Assembly: GCF_958298935.1 (NCBI RefSeq)
Contig: NC_084921.1
Location: forward strand, 53,369,001 to 53,433,000
DNA from: Phragmites australis
Lineage: Eukaryota; Streptophyta; Magnoliopsida; Poales; Poaceae
Direction: 5' to 3'
DNA: 64,000 nucleotides
Made by a program: the position numbers and the translations under genes. Numbering within the stretch: the stretch's first letter is position 1; every line of letters begins with the position of its first letter. This document shows positions 33,436-45,910 of this stretch, piece by piece. The notes under the pieces are model-generated. The model searched no databases. It was given only the letters and a program-made list of their open reading frames with translations, and was not told the origin of the DNA.

Positions 33436-36400
33436 TAATTGGTGAATAGTGTACAGATTATCATATCGACTGCTAAACTTGGAGTTCTTCAGTGCGTGAT
33501 GAAGACATGAAGTCATGCTGGTCATTCCTTGTGCACCAGGTGCTCATCTCAAGATCCACGGATCTGAGTCCACAACAGTTTGCTGACGGACACGACACTA
33601 TCACCCTTTTTTGGTTCATTTTGTGACACACTAACAAAATTTTCCCCCTGATGTTACAAAATAGTGGGAACAAATAAACTTTTAGTAATATTACAGAGAA
33701 ACCGTACCTGACAAAGAGCATTTGTATCTCCTTAAAGAAAAGGCAGCAGTATTTGTTCTAGCGTATTAAAAGTTGCAACATATTCATGGTAGATACCGTT
33801 CCTGTTGACTTCAATAATGGAGGTTTTTAATCTGCTTATTATCATCTTACTGTTTTTCGCTTTGGGTTGGGAACTTGTGAACTCTGATGGAACCTTCTTT
33901 GGTTTGTTGAGATCCCGCATTCTTCATTAAGGGTTGCGTTTAGTTGGAGAACGAGATTAGATGGGATAGAATCATCTATGTTTTTCTAGATGAGATGATC
34001 TAATTTTCTGTTTAATTGTGATAGATGGGATAAGTCAGTTTTCTATTTGGTTAGATGGATGAGATTGATTGTGATGATTTTTTGGTGAACACCCCAATTT
34101 GTGCATATTCATATTTATTTGCATTCCATAAATGTTTGAATGAATTTGTTTGAATTCAAATTGAATTAAAAAGAGAATATCATATGCAATAAAAAAATGC
34201 ATATAAATGGAGCATTGTAAAAGAACTTACTTTTCACCAAATAACGTAGGGTTGAAAAAAATTATTATGCCGTATGAGAGGAATATTACTGATTTTTTTT
34301 AGATTTTTGAGAATTTCTTTAAGGCCTTAAAAATTGCTAGATTTTCTAGGAGTAGTCCTCTTTGAATATTTTTATTTTGAAATCTGTAAGAGATATTAAG
34401 ATGAATCCTTCTAAAATAGATTCATCATGAATTATATAAACTACAGAAAAAGTTTGGTCGTTTTTTAACCACGGCAACGTCACTGTCTAAATAGAGAAAA
34501 ATGAAAAGAAATATTTGAAAATGGGTGGTACTATTCATCTGACCCGACTGTCGTCCGCTACAGGGTGAGTGTGAGGAGTCACGAAAGCAGACGAGCTCTT
34601 CCGGGTCCAGATCTTTTTGCGGGATGAGCTCGTCCAGAATCTTAATGGAGTATTGATGATTCTGTTCGCACTCGCCTGTGAACCAAACAGTTGGCACATA
34701 AAAAAACTGGGACCAGGCAATCCCATCCGGCACTCGTCCGTAAACCAAACGGAACCTAGGCAAACTCATGCCTTGTGAACCTGACTTTCTGGTTTTATTA
34801 GTTTAGAATGTGGAAAATTTTTGCTGATAAATTCGGGTGAAAGAAACGTTTCTTCCAAGGCACAATGGGAGCATCTTTGTTAACCTGTTTCTATAAGATT
34901 GACTTGGTAGCCATGCCTGATACAAGTATACTTTTTGCTTCAAGTCGCAATTCGAACTTTTCCCACCTAATCTGCATTTGAGCACTTGAGTTGCACACAA
35001 GAGGCATCGGTACCTTGCATGTGATGCCGACCACGCCTTCACACACAGTTCACACAGAAGCTCCTTTTAAGTTCCTTTCGTCCTGGTTCCATGTCTTTTT
35101 TATAAAAAAAAGAAGATAATCAATAGCCAAAGCAGGAGTTGAGAACCATGACATGTATGAAACTATGAATTGTCTCCTAAAACTTTGGACTCTGCCAAAC
35201 CAAGTGCTAAAATTTAATTGGAGAACTAAAGCTGATTCCAACAAAGCGCTGACCATTGCTTGAATTGATGGCCAGGTTGACCATCACGAAGAGCCAGGTA
35301 CCACGTACCAGATCATTTGACAAGCCCAAGATGAGAGCAATGCTGCTGAGGTGAAGTAGCTCATGTGAACAAAAGGTGCATACATGACATTAGCATGGCA
35401 CTGCCAGGTATTAGAGGTGATGCAGTCAGTGGAAAAAACAAACAAATCAACACAGCAAAGCAAGCATTTGTTTTTGTCAATGCTTGCTTGCAAGTAAGCA
35501 GTGGTTTGTTGGCACTTTGATCTGGGAGAATATAATGCGATGAACCATCCAAAGGACAAGCAAACAATACGAGCACGAGGGAACCGGTTCCTCTGTGAAC
35601 AATACCTTAGACTTTGCCACCGCCATCCATTAGATTGAAAATGAACTTACACTGCTACAGTATACATGCGTGTTTCCCGGGACAGCAAAATCAGCGCAGT
35701 TCTCGTAAACAGTGTTCATGCTACAGTGATTTGCTGCACTGTAATGTCCATGCTCTCACCAATTACTGTTCATCTTCGACTTTACTTAGCAAAGATAGAC
35801 GGACCGGTTCTGCAAGAGGCCATGTGCCTGCCTGAGAAAACTTTGATTTAGCGCAAACAAAGCTAATGATATTAGTTGGCTAAGTGTTGTACATTCGTAG
35901 CCTTCCGTTGCAAGTTGCGCTAAACCAAAAATGGCCAAGCAAGGGAGAAGTGATAATCTCCAACCCGCACAGATTGCTGAGAGGCATTCGCAATACTGAA
36001 CTGAGCTGGGTATTACTGATGGCGTGGCAATCTTGAGTTCAACCTTGAGAGAAAAAGAGATACTCCTTTGATTTCAAAATCAAATGTAAGTCGTTTTTTT
36101 ATTTCTCCAAATCTTTTCAAAATGTAGGTATCATACAACTTGGAGACAATTATTTTCTGTTTTCTTCCTTCATTACTATCGCTAAGCAAAATATTGCAAT
36201 TATTCATCTTTTCTCTTTGCTCTGAAGCGGTCGGTGCTGTGATATACTAGAGTATCACAGCTCCGGTGCTATCATAAATTAACAGGATATTTGGTAGACC
36301 AGTTGATTTATGTAGTATTTGGAGTTTATATAATAAAAATATATGATTTAAATATTTTTTTTTCAAACTAAAAGTAATATGACTTAATCAAATACTATCA

Positions 36401-36910
36401 ATCTTTTCACAGCTTTAACTAAAAAAATTAGGGCTAAAAATGATCAGCTCTAAAAATTCTTCGAGCTGAAGCTCTGATAAACATTGTTAAGAGACGATCT
36501 AGCCCTAAAACGAAAGCAAAAGATCCTAATTTAAAAACTAATTCTCACGATCTATAGATCAAATTATACTTACGAAATTTCACAACTCACGATCTTAAGA
36601 GAAAAAGCTTCTCCATGTGATTAAAATTATGATAATACGCATGGAAAACAAACAGGGCTGCAGAGCTGGAGGCCTGGAGCCGCTCTGCTGTGGACTGCGG
36701 TGGATGAGATGAGATTAAAATCAGACGATGATCGGGCAGTGGACATGAAAACCACCCGACGACCGATTCAAAACCGCCCAGCCCAGCTCAGCTCAGCACG
36801 GCTCCATTTCGCTTCCCCTTCCCTTCCTCGGTTCATCTTCCCCTTTCGTCGCCCCCGATAGAACAACGCGACTCCTCGTCTCATCCCATCCCATCCCATC
36901 CGAGGTGAGC
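33436..36910. other. 3' flank of GT47 and 5' flank of EXO70; intergenic
   Basis: No gene is recognised. About 33928-34757 may be a DNA-transposon relic: it starts GGGTTGCGTTTAGTTGG and ends GTAAACCAAACGGAACC, imperfect inverted ends of the kind seen in grass PIF and hAT derivatives. A short palindrome around CTGTGATA...TATCACAG lies at 36237-36260. Just before the EXO70 start there are repeats of CATCC (36883-36901). Confidence 0.4.
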
Positions 36911-38866
36911 ATGGCGGCGGTGCCGCCGGACGGCCAGGAGAAGGTGATGGCGGCGGCGCAGCACATCGTCAAGTCGCTCGCCAACTCCAAGAACGCCGCC
37001 GACGACATGATCCGCATCCTCTCGGGATTCGACAACCGCCTCTCCCTCATGTCTGACCTCTTCCCTCCTCCCCCTGGCGCCGCCGCGGATTCCATCCTAG
37101 AGGCGGAGGAGGGGACCTCCCAGGGAGAGGGGGACGAGCCCGACCCCGACCCCGACGACGCCGCCCGGGACGAGGAGTGGGACGCGGCGGTGGAGGTGAT
37201 CGAGCGGTGGGAGTCACCGGGGGCCGGGGACAAGCTGCTGTTCGACTCGCGGGAGGACGCCGACGAGTACCTCGCCGCGGCCGCCTGCCTCCTGGGCGCG
37301 CACGGCCCGCGCGCCGAGGCGACGCTGCAGGCCGCGATGGCGCGGCTCGAGGAGGAGTTCCGACACCTGCTGATCCGCGGGGCGTCGCCGTTCGCTGCCG
37401 AGGACCTGCAGGCCTCGCTCCTCCGCCGCCTCTCGCTCACGGTGCCGTCCTTCAACTCCTACGCCGTAGACCTAGATTGCCCCTCCTTCGCCAGCCACGC
37501 CGGCGAGGGAGACGATTCAGGAGGCAGGAATTCGGTCTCCGATGACGAGATCTCGCCTTATCTGATCGCTCCGGACACCGTCAGCGCCCTTAGGGACATT
37601 GCGGACGTCATGCTGCGCGCGGGCTACGCGCCGGAGCTGTGCCAGGTCTACAGCGAGGTGCGCCGCGACACGCTCATGGAGTGCCTCGCCGTGCTCGGGG
37701 TCGACAAGATGAGCCTGGAGGAGGTACAACGCGTGGAGTGGGGCGTACTGGACGGCAAGATGAAAAAGTGGATCCAGGCGCTCAAGGTCGTCGTCCGGGG
37801 CCTTCTTGCTGAGGAGCGCCGCATCTGTAGCCAGATCCTTGTGGCTGACACGAACGCTGAGGGGGAGTGCTTCACTGAGGCGGCCAAAGGGTGCATCCTG
37901 CAGATGCTTAACTTTGGTGATGCTATTGCAATTGGGAAGAGATCGCCCGAGAAGCTTTTCCGCATACTGGGAATGTACGAAGCGCTAGCTGAGGTGCTGC
38001 CAGAGCTGGAGGGCTTGTTCTCAGGTGAGGCGAGGGATTTCATCAAGGAAGAGGCTGAGGGCATACTCGTGCGGCTTGGGGGTGCAGTGTGTGGCACGAT
38101 TGCAGAGCTTTCCAATGCCATACAGGGAGAGACTTCTCGGAGACCGCTGCCAGGTGGGGAGATACACCCCCTCACCCGTTATGTTATGAACTATGTCCGG
38201 TTGCTTGCAGACTACAATGCCTCACTGAATCACCTTCTTGAACATTGGGACACTGATCTAGAAAACGGGGGTGACAATGCGAACATGACTCCATTGGGGT
38301 ACTGTATGCTCATGCTAATCACACATCTACAGGGCAAGATTGAAGAGAAATCGAAGCTGTACGAGGATGAGGCACTGCAGAACATATTTTTGATGAACAA
38401 TCTATTGTACATTGTGCAGAAGGTGAAGGATTCAGAGCTGAAGACCTTACTTGGGGATAACTGGATCCGTAAGCGCCGTGGTCAGATAAGGCAATACTCA
38501 ACAGGGTATCTCCGGTCGTCATGGACTAGAGTGTTAGCTTGCCTGAGAGATGATGGGTTGCCACAAACAATGGGTTCATCGAGTGCACTCAAGGCTGCAC
38601 TGAAGGATAGATTCAAGAACTTCAACTTGGCCTTTGAGGAGCTGTACAGAACACAAACAGCATGGAGAGTTGTGGATCCTCAGTTAAGAGAAGAGTTGAA
38701 GATTTCCATCTCAGAGAAGGTTCTTCCAGCATACCGTTCATTTGTTGGGAGATTCCGGGGCCAACTAGAGGGAGGAAGGAGTTCTGCAAGGTATATAAAG
38801 TACAACCCTGAGGATTTGGAGAACCAAGTCTCAGATTTCTTTGAAGGGAGAAGGCCAAATGCTTGA
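36911..38866 (+). CDS. EXO70 exocyst subunit, intronless
   Basis: A single open frame of 651 residues from ATG at 36911 to TGA at 38864-38866; GC-rich in its first third. EXO70 proteins bind PI(4,5)P2 and place the exocyst tether on the plasma membrane for secretory vesicles. The N-terminal region has VMAAAQHIVKSLANSKNAADDMIRILSGFDNRL, then an acidic linker (about 65-100) and a segment beginning DAAVEVIERWES. The PF03081 C-terminal domain runs from about 255 to 645 and shows LLNFGDAIAIGKRSPEKLFRILGMYEAL, HPLTRYVMNYVRLL, LYEDEALQNIFLMNNLLYIVQKVKDSEL, LGDNWIRKRRGQIRQY and VLPAYRSFVGRF. Lack of introns argues against the EXO70A class and fits one of the expanded B-I classes; I do not assign a class. 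A gene for exocytosis or immunity-linked trafficking is the normal inference. Confidence 0.95.
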   Translation: MAAVPPDGQEKVMAAAQHIVKSLANSKNAADDMIRILSGFDNRLSLMSDLFPPPPGAAADSILEAEEGTSQGEGDEPDPDPDDAARDEEWDAAVEVIERWESPGAGDKLLFDSREDADEYLAAAACLLGAHGPRAEATLQAAMARLEEEFRHLLIRGASPFAAEDLQASLLRRLSLTVPSFNSYAVDLDCPSFASHAGEGDDSGGRNSVSDDEISPYLIAPDTVSALRDIADVMLRAGYAPELCQVYSEVRRDTLMECLAVLGVDKMSLEEVQRVEWGVLDGKMKKWIQALKVVVRGLLAEERRICSQILVADTNAEGECFTEAAKGCILQMLNFGDAIAIGKRSPEKLFRILGMYEALAEVLPELEGLFSGEARDFIKEEAEGILVRLGGAVCGTIAELSNAIQGETSRRPLPGGEIHPLTRYVMNYVRLLADYNASLNHLLEHWDTDLENGGDNANMTPLGYCMLMLITHLQGKIEEKSKLYEDEALQNIFLMNNLLYIVQKVKDSELKTLLGDNWIRKRRGQIRQYSTGYLRSSWTRVLACLRDDGLPQTMGSSSALKAALKDRFKNFNLAFEELYRTQTAWRVVDPQLREELKISISEKVLPAYRSFVGRFRGQLEGGRSSARYIKYNPEDLENQVSDFFEGRRPNA

Positions 38867-40634
38867 TGGTCAAGGTGAGTGCTAACTGCCAGATTGTGTT
38901 CCCATAGAGAGGTCAATTAGATTTTTAGAAGGCTGTGCAATCTGTCCTTTTTTGTTTGTTTTGTTGGATAGGCAAGAACATGATGGTACCTTGCACTTCA
39001 ATTTTGTGAGTATATGATGCTACAAGTATTGAAAATCCCAACTGTTTAGATGTTTACAGAAATCGTATCTTCAAATTACCATGCTAAGCATGAAACCACA
39101 GCGATCAGTTATATATTTTCAGTAGTTTTCTAGTTTAGTAAGCAATATTAGTTATAGATTCTTGAATAATTTCTAGTGTTTGTACTTAACTGAGTGACGG
39201 CCTGAGAGATTCTGGTACCTCAGCTGATTATGGTTTGCAATGCCTCTTAATCTGCAACTTTGAATGATCCAAAAATGCTCCTAAAGAACTTAAGGCTTAA
39301 GCCAGCAATATTAATTCCCTCTAGCCCTTTCTTCCGATTGCCTTACTTCCAGAAGGGCACATATTTCTTCTAAACCCTGCACTATTCATTGAAGACATCA
39401 TGTTCATTTAGAACCACAGTTTAGCCTCTGTGATGTCCTTTCGCATGTTAATTTCTTGAGAACATTATGTTAATTGAGAACCACAGTTTACCCTCTAAAC
39501 CCTGCACAAACATCATGCTAATTCTAATTGTCTTTCGCGTGCTAGTTTTTTCTCTAGCGAATATTAGCATGCTATATTGTCATTCATAGATGGATTTTGA
39601 TCATGATAATAAAAATTGCAAAGTTTATGAAGGACAAAAATTCTTCCAAAATTTATCACTTATCAGTTATCACAATCAATTCTAGTCATGTTGTAGCAGA
39701 GAAACTTCAATGAGCCTGACCAAGAAGCTCATCTGAACCTTTTTTATGTTCAGGGATGTTCATTTCAATGATGCTACCTACAAGTCGCATCCAAATTTTG
39801 ATGATGTTAGTTCCAAGTCCCTTCCAAAATTCATTGGCACTACTGTACAGTGAACTTGACCTTCCAACATCCTTTTGAAAGTCTGGAGGTGCAATTTCTG
39901 AACTGACAGAAATGGTGTGAACTGCATAGCAACCTGAATCGAATACATAGCTTTTCATCCCTGATCCTGTCAATCCTGTCAAGGTGAGTGGTGACGACAT
40001 TGAGGTTTGCACATGGAATTTATGACAACTGCATCTGTCACGAGCTGTTTAATTGCAATTCTTACATTTCGCCCTTCTTTTGTTGATTGTAACATCTCAT
40101 GACTCCTGTTTGTCTTCAAAAGGGTGTTGGTGCTTGGCATTTTTATGTACAGTTATACCAGCAGTTATGTTCACATTTACCTCGCTGCAACCTTTTCTTA
40201 TGTTCAGTATAGTCTGTTGCAACCTTTTGTTATATTCACTTATTCATCATAAACATATATATAGTTACTTGTCTTATGTTCAGTATAGTCTGTTGCAACC
40301 TTTTGTTTATCCAACTCGGTTCCATTTATTATTTTACTATCTGATGAATGATGTTGGGACCTTTCCTTTTATTGCATAGTTTGCTACTTATATGTCTTTT
40401 GGATCAACTTTTCTATAGATGACCGATGTTGCATGCTATGGTCCTGCAGACCACTAACCACATACAGAAAATTTGTGATGTCTAAGGAAATAGCTGACAG
40501 AATGTCGAGAAGAGTTACTTTTCTGTTCATATATTTGCCTAATGTGTAGATACATGGTAACTGCGTGTGGTTAGGGAGAGGTTGAAAACCCTTTCAGTTA
40601 TTCTACTGATGTATAAAATCTCACTTAAATTCAA
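38867..40634. other. 3' flank of EXO70 and intergenic DNA
   Basis: No gene is seen. Two short local duplications are present: AGAACCACAGTTTA-type blocks at about 39410 and 39477, and CTTATGTTCAGTATAGTCTG at about 40197 and 40272. Confidence 0.5.
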
Positions 40635-41575
40635 GGGGCTGTTTGGTTTGTGGTGCTAGGTGGCCAAACCAAAATTGGGGACATGTCAAATCTTGGGCAA
40701 TGCCGTTTGGTTTATAACCAGCCTAAAGTGCCAAATGTTGGAAAGGTGCCTAGGCTATTGTTTGGTTTGGAGCCAAATAGATAGACAAAATTGGGCTTGC
40801 TTGTTTTTGTGCTGTTTGGTTTCACGTCAATTTTGGATCAGGTTACTCTACCAATGTATAGGTGAGAATACCTCCGAATACCTCCTCTCACAGGATCCAT
40901 TGCATTAGCACTTCGCATGTATTAACATCCAATGATACAAAATCACCATTAATTCACCATTTAAGTGTAGCATCCAGTGTTACAAAATAAGTACAGCCGT
41001 CAGGTCACCATGAACAAGTAGCATACAGTGTTACAAAATAAGGACAACATCAGTCCACCATTGTCCACTTAAAAGTAGCATTGCTACAGCTCAACACAAA
41101 ATAACCTTTAGTGTCATCCTACCATCAGGAGACCCTAACCATAAGGGGTTACCACAACTACATAAGCTAAGCTTATCATCATAACTTAGTGATATCTGAT
41201 AAGGTGTCCAGTCATCACCTGCATCATACATTACTTACAAAATGCCATCAACACATGCATCTTCAAAGAGAGCCAAAACCGCCCCTGTCAGCGCCACCCC
41301 CATATTTGTAGTCCAAAAATTCAATGACCCAAGTTTGGAAAGTAGCATCACCTGCAAAGGTAAGGTAACTGCGGAAGTTGTCCTGATCTTTCCTCGCAAG
41401 ATCGGCGCCAATCTCCAACTTGTCCTTAGCTGTGATGGTAAGGTCTTCTATGCGCTTCCAAGTTCGGCACGAGGGTCCAATTGTTCAATATTTTGGACAG
41501 GTGCAGCAGCAGTAGGGTTAGAAGATGCAAAAGAGTCAGCAAGCCTCACAATACTAACTGAAACCTCATCATTTG

Positions 41576-41854
41576 TTATTTTGTTGCGGCTTGCCTTGTC
41601 CTTGATGGCTTCTTGGCTGGTGATTTGACACGCTTGCACTTCAAGTTCGTTAGTCCACCATACATCCATACATCCCTACTAACTAGTTGCCTATACTTCA
41701 CACACCTGTGTCTATCCCTACCATCTCTGTTTCTCCACCACAGGACTAACATAAGAACAACAACTAGTGCCTTTTGCCTCCACATGCAGTAATTAAGATA
41801 TTGCTGTCGCTTGATGTCCATCTGTACGTATATGACATGCATAAGTTCAAATGC
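41576..41854 (-). pseudogene. Harbinger transposase N-terminal fragment
   Basis: In the minus-strand frame 42007-41576, the part from MDIKRQQYLNYC onward resembles the leader of Harbinger DDE transposases, including the basic WRNRDGRDRHRCVKYRQLVSRD stretch. It then switches to a Lys/Arg/Ser-rich tail (KRVKSPAKKPSRTRQAATK) more like the second Harbinger ORF or its intron, pointing to a deletion. The DDE domain is missing. Confidence 0.5.
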
Positions 41855-42530
41855 ACATAAAGAAAAATGAAATGTGATAACATTTGCTAAGTAAATAAAA
41901 TATAGAACTAAACAGAGAATTAGGAGGACAAATAAATCCAACTGGGGAATAAACAGGTCCGTCTTTACCATCCATGGACTACTTATCCACTTGAAAAATT
42001 TGCACACAAATGATATTCTATAATTGTCTTATCCAGAACTAAAAAAAATTCTCTATTGCCTTGCGTACAGAATAGTCCTACCTCCATGTTCTAGTGGCTT
42101 AGGGGTGGAGGCATACCTCGCAAAAAGGGCGAAGTTTTAAGTCAAAACCATCTCAGACACCTTACCCATTCTTGCAAACAAGGATCACAAACATCTACCT
42201 CACTCTCCGTTTCACTAAACTAACCAAAAGTAGCTAGAATACGCATTCACCCGATGAATTCACTAAAGTTGACACTAGAGCAAAATCCATTAAATCATAA
42301 TTTGTATGTTTATCAATAAACCCCCTTACAAATTAAACCAAACAGCTAAAAACTACCAAGTGGCCCTATAGTTTTGAAGCAGGAGACAACTTTAGTTAGG
42401 AGCCTCTTTTCCTTCTGCCCAGCAGCTACCCCTAACAATTTACTTGACAACGAAAATGTGTCGATAAAACCAAATTCAGCACTATTTATAGTACACCGCA
42501 TAGTAATGCTCACTTACTAACAAGAAAGAC

Positions 42531-42796
42531 TACTACTCACTTAAGTCATAAATACTTGTTACTTATTATTTTTTTTCATAGTTTTTGATGTGTAACTTTA
42601 AATATTATTTTTTATTAGAATATAATTATAATATCTAATGAAAATATAATATTATAAAAATATTTTTCAAGACAAATCTATACATGTGATTTTTATGTTT
42701 TTAAATTAAATATTTTAAAAGCTATTGACAATTAAAATTTTAAAAACTTGACCAGATTTTAATCAAATGATAAGTATTTACGATAGAATGAAGTAA
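42531..42796. repeat. Stowaway-like AT-rich MITE, copy B, nested in the Harbinger element
   Basis: The ends TAAGTCATAAATACTTGTTA and, in reverse complement, TATCGTAAATACTTATCATT are imperfect inverted repeats. The body matches copy A at 3375-3595. It lies wholly within 40635-43403 and so inserted later. Confidence 0.55.
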
Positions 42797-43868
42797 ACTA
42801 GACACCACCTTTCATCTCACCACCGACAAAATCAACAAAGGAATATTCCATATCGACACAAAGAAGTAATTAATTACAGCTAAATCGCCACCTCCCACCT
42901 CTCCAAGTACGAATAAACAACAAAATAAAACGCAAATCCACCGCGCAGAAGACAGATGCAGAGGGATCGGGACCAGGACGTCACTCACTCCCGCGGTCGA
43001 CGAGGAGGAAGATGGGCAGCGCGCCAGGCTTGCCGCGGAACGGATGCTTCCCGCCCTCGAAGGCGTCGGCGTGGTCCTCGGAGGCTTGGGCGGCTGCTTC
43101 CTTCTGCACATGCTGTGGCGATGAGATTGGGGGGAGATGCGGCTGCTCTTGAGGAGGAAAGGGAAAGGATGCTGCTGTAGGAGAACAAAGGAGAGGAAGC
43201 CTACCTGAGTCCTTTTTTATACGCGGTGACCACATTGCAGTGGATTTGGCCGGCCAAAAAACAGGGCTGCCATTTCGCGCAACAATTGGCTTGGGCAGGA
43301 ATAGGGCAGGCCAAAATTTTGGGGCAGAGCCAAATGCAGGCCTATTTACATGGGCAAGGCCAAAATTTGGCTTGGCACTCAGGGCCTGCAACCAAACAGC
43401 CCCTCAAACTATGTTAAGAGTAATAACTAAGAAATTATGACAAATGATGAATCAAAGGAAAAGGAGGAAAAAGGTACTTTTCACATCAAGATTCTGAACA
43501 TATCACATGGATATTGTCACCAATTCGGTGGAACTTTGAAAACCCTTTGGGTTTAGGCACTCAATCGACATGGCCGTTAAATAGTCCTAGGAACATGTTA
43601 AATAGTAATCTGGAGATAAGTGAACCTGCCATGGCTAAATTCCAGGCATCGAACTCGGTCAACTTAAACATGAGCATAGCATCATTGTTGCACACGTGGA
43701 AACATTATTATAAGCTATCTATATAGAAATGATACAAACAACCCCTCAAACAGATGAGCTTACTAAAAACTTAAGAACACTAGATGTGGGAAGGAAAATT
43801 ATCAAGTTCTACAGACAAAGAATTAATAGAGAGCATGATAAGAAGAATTCCTGATTTGACTAAAATTT

Positions 43869-45662
43869 TCAGACCCTGCTGTTCTGTGGTAGAGGGATAA
43901 CACCATTGAAGAAGTCCCCAAAATAGCCAGGTGGCTCGTACACCAGCTTGGCGATTATATCTCTGAGGGTGATCAATCCATCCAGGTTCCCTTCCTCATC
44001 GATCACATAGATCCTCTGCCTCTTTTCTGCATCCAGCTTCAAGATTATGTCCTTGACAGTGTCCCTTCTCTTGCATGTTATGATGATCATTTGCCTTTCG
44101 CCGGAGCTCTGCCTTGCATTTGCGATGAATTCTTGTGCTGTTAGCGTCCTGCAAGTAGCAAACTGTTAAGTAGAGAGGCTTCTGTATTGAATTCTATGGT
44201 TGGTTTGCAGCTATGATCTGGTTTCCAGATGCTTTTTTCCTGTACATGGTCCAAGCTCTTATATTAGCATCTGGACTCTCATGTATGATTTTTATCTCCG
44301 TGATGTCAAGATTGGAGAATTGTGAGCTAGTAAAACTTATATCCTGAATGATATTTCTGAAATTGATGGAAACCCCTGGAATCTGACCTGTAGTCTCTGT
44401 TTGTCTCTGATGTTGTAAGGAGATGCTTGACATCCTTGATCATTATGCTGCCTATTGCCTTGCCAGTTTCATCCACCACTGGTATGCCCCCAACCCCTCT
44501 TCTCCTCATCAGCCGGAAGGCCTTGAGAGCGGGCTCGTCCTCGCGGACCTGCCAATTTCATCTCCTGGATCATCACGGGGAAGGAGAAGATGGTTTTTCG
44601 CAATCAGAAAATGGGATCAGAATTCAGACCTTGACGATCTTGCTGAGCCTCATGATGGGCAGGCCGATCTCGGAGAGCGTCTTGGTGCCCCACTCCTCGA
44701 ACCAGTGGAGGCCAACGCACTCGGAGAGCATGTGCACGACGGCAGCCTGCGTGATGATGTTGCTGATGGTGCCTTCGCCGATGTCCACCACCGGCAGGCT
44801 CTTCATCCGGTACTTGGACAGCAGCAGCAGCATCGTCAGGAAGGTGTCGGAGCTCTGCAGCGCCAGGAATGGCGCCCACCGGAACGACCCGGAGATGTCC
44901 TGCACCTGCCACATCGATCAAAGGAGCGAAGGACATGACCATTTGTCTCACTGGCATGCCAAAAAAATTGACAGAGAGTGATCAGAGTTGATCAGGGCGG
45001 GCACTGCAAGATCGATCACCTTCGTTTTGTTGAACAGGTCTGAAGAAGGCAGGGCGCCGAAGACTTCAGCTATAGCTCCTTCTGGCTCCCGCACGGTGGC
45101 CGCGGCAGCACCTTCCAGGGTGACGGTCCCCAGCTTCGCCGCCAGCTCGTCGGCGCCGACATCAGCTTTCGCTGCGGCTTCAGACTGAGGAAGGGAAACG
45201 ACCGGAGTCAGTGTTTCCTCATGCAGTGCACACGTAGGTCACTAGAAGCAGAACCGAGCAGAGGTCAGGAACCTGGTGGAGCAGCCAGACGGCGATGCCG
45301 GCGAACTCGACGATGCCGATGTACCGGTCGATCCAGCTGGCGTCCTCTGGCGCGTCGACGTTCCTGACGGGCGCGCTGATGATCCTGTTCCTGGAGAGGA
45401 TGTCGACGGCCTCGGCGAGCGTGGCGTCGGAGGGGATCTCCACCAGCTGGGAGCCGGCGAAGGTGTGCGGGAAGGAGGCGACAGGGATGCTGTCGAAGCA
45501 GCTGTTGAGCTTGTCACTGCGGCTGAGCTGCGGCTGGACGTCGAGGCTGTCCCAGATGTCCTCCACGCGCATGCCGATCTCCGCCTCGGGGCTCCACGAC
45601 CGCGCGCTCCCGAGGGGGGTCGCCTCCTCGCGCTGATCCTCCCGCGTCCGCACCGCCTGCAT
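43869..45662 (-). CDS. KING1: SNF1-related kinase regulatory subunit gamma-1-like (four CBS domains)
   Basis: Five minus-strand exons, 45662-45273, 45184-45020, 44905-44630, 44548-44388 and 44148-43869, join in frame to 423 residues plus TGA, almost exactly the length of Arabidopsis KING1. The order is SPEAEIGMRVEDIWDSL, LNSCFDSIPVASFP, a first CBS domain ending DASWIDRYIGIVEFAGIAVWLLHQ, then an Ala-rich linker (131-185), VQDISGSFRWAPFLALQ, CBS2 with YRMKSLPVVDIG, CBS3 with RRRGVGGIPVVDETGK and CBS4 with IYVIDEEGNLDGLITLRDII, closing YFGDFFNGVIPLPQN. CBS pairs bind adenine nucleotides; family members have been tied to SnRK1 energy sensing, although KING1 may not sit in the core plant complex. 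The gene is head to head with TOM20, start codons 1257 bases apart. Confidence 0.93.
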
Positions 45663-45910
45663 CGCTCTGCCCTTTTACCTTTCCTTTCCTTCTCTACCAC
45701 AGTTCCTTCTTGGCTTTTTTTTCCCCTTTCATGTGCTCATCCGTGTCCATTTCATGCCATCGCCCTATTTTGGTCGTTTGGAACCGAGAATTGAGGCGCC
45801 AGCGGATCTCAGGTTTGTCCTTCGTTCGTTCGTCCCATCGGTTTCGCGGATTAACGAGAGGCCGGCAGGTGGTTTGCAGCCCGGTAGTTGAGCTCAGTAC
45901 TCTACCAGAA

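Larger units (their letters stand above)
40635..43403 (-). mobile_element. PIF/Harbinger-like DNA transposon, internally deleted
   Basis: The ends GGGGCTGTTTGGTT (40635) and AACCAAACAGCCCC (ending 43403) are 14-base perfect inverted repeats of the PIF/Harbinger style, and TCAA flanks both sides (40631-40634 and 43404-43407). Subterminal CCAAAATTTTGGG-like motifs recur near both ends. On the minus strand, 41854-41576 encodes MDIKRQQYLNYCMWRQKALV and WWRNRDGRDRHRCVKYRQLVSR, similar to the N terminus of Harbinger transposases; the catalytic part is absent. Length is 2769 bases. The usual 3-bp TWA duplication is not seen, so the superfamily rests on ends and protein fragment. Confidence 0.68.

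Noticed and set aside
36237..36260. Short palindrome CTGTGATA...TATCACAG
   Set aside because: Only 8-base arms, no repeat family or operator-like context in a plant intergenic region.
36793..37455. 220-residue frame antisense to EXO70
   Set aside because: Mirror of a GC-rich coding exon.
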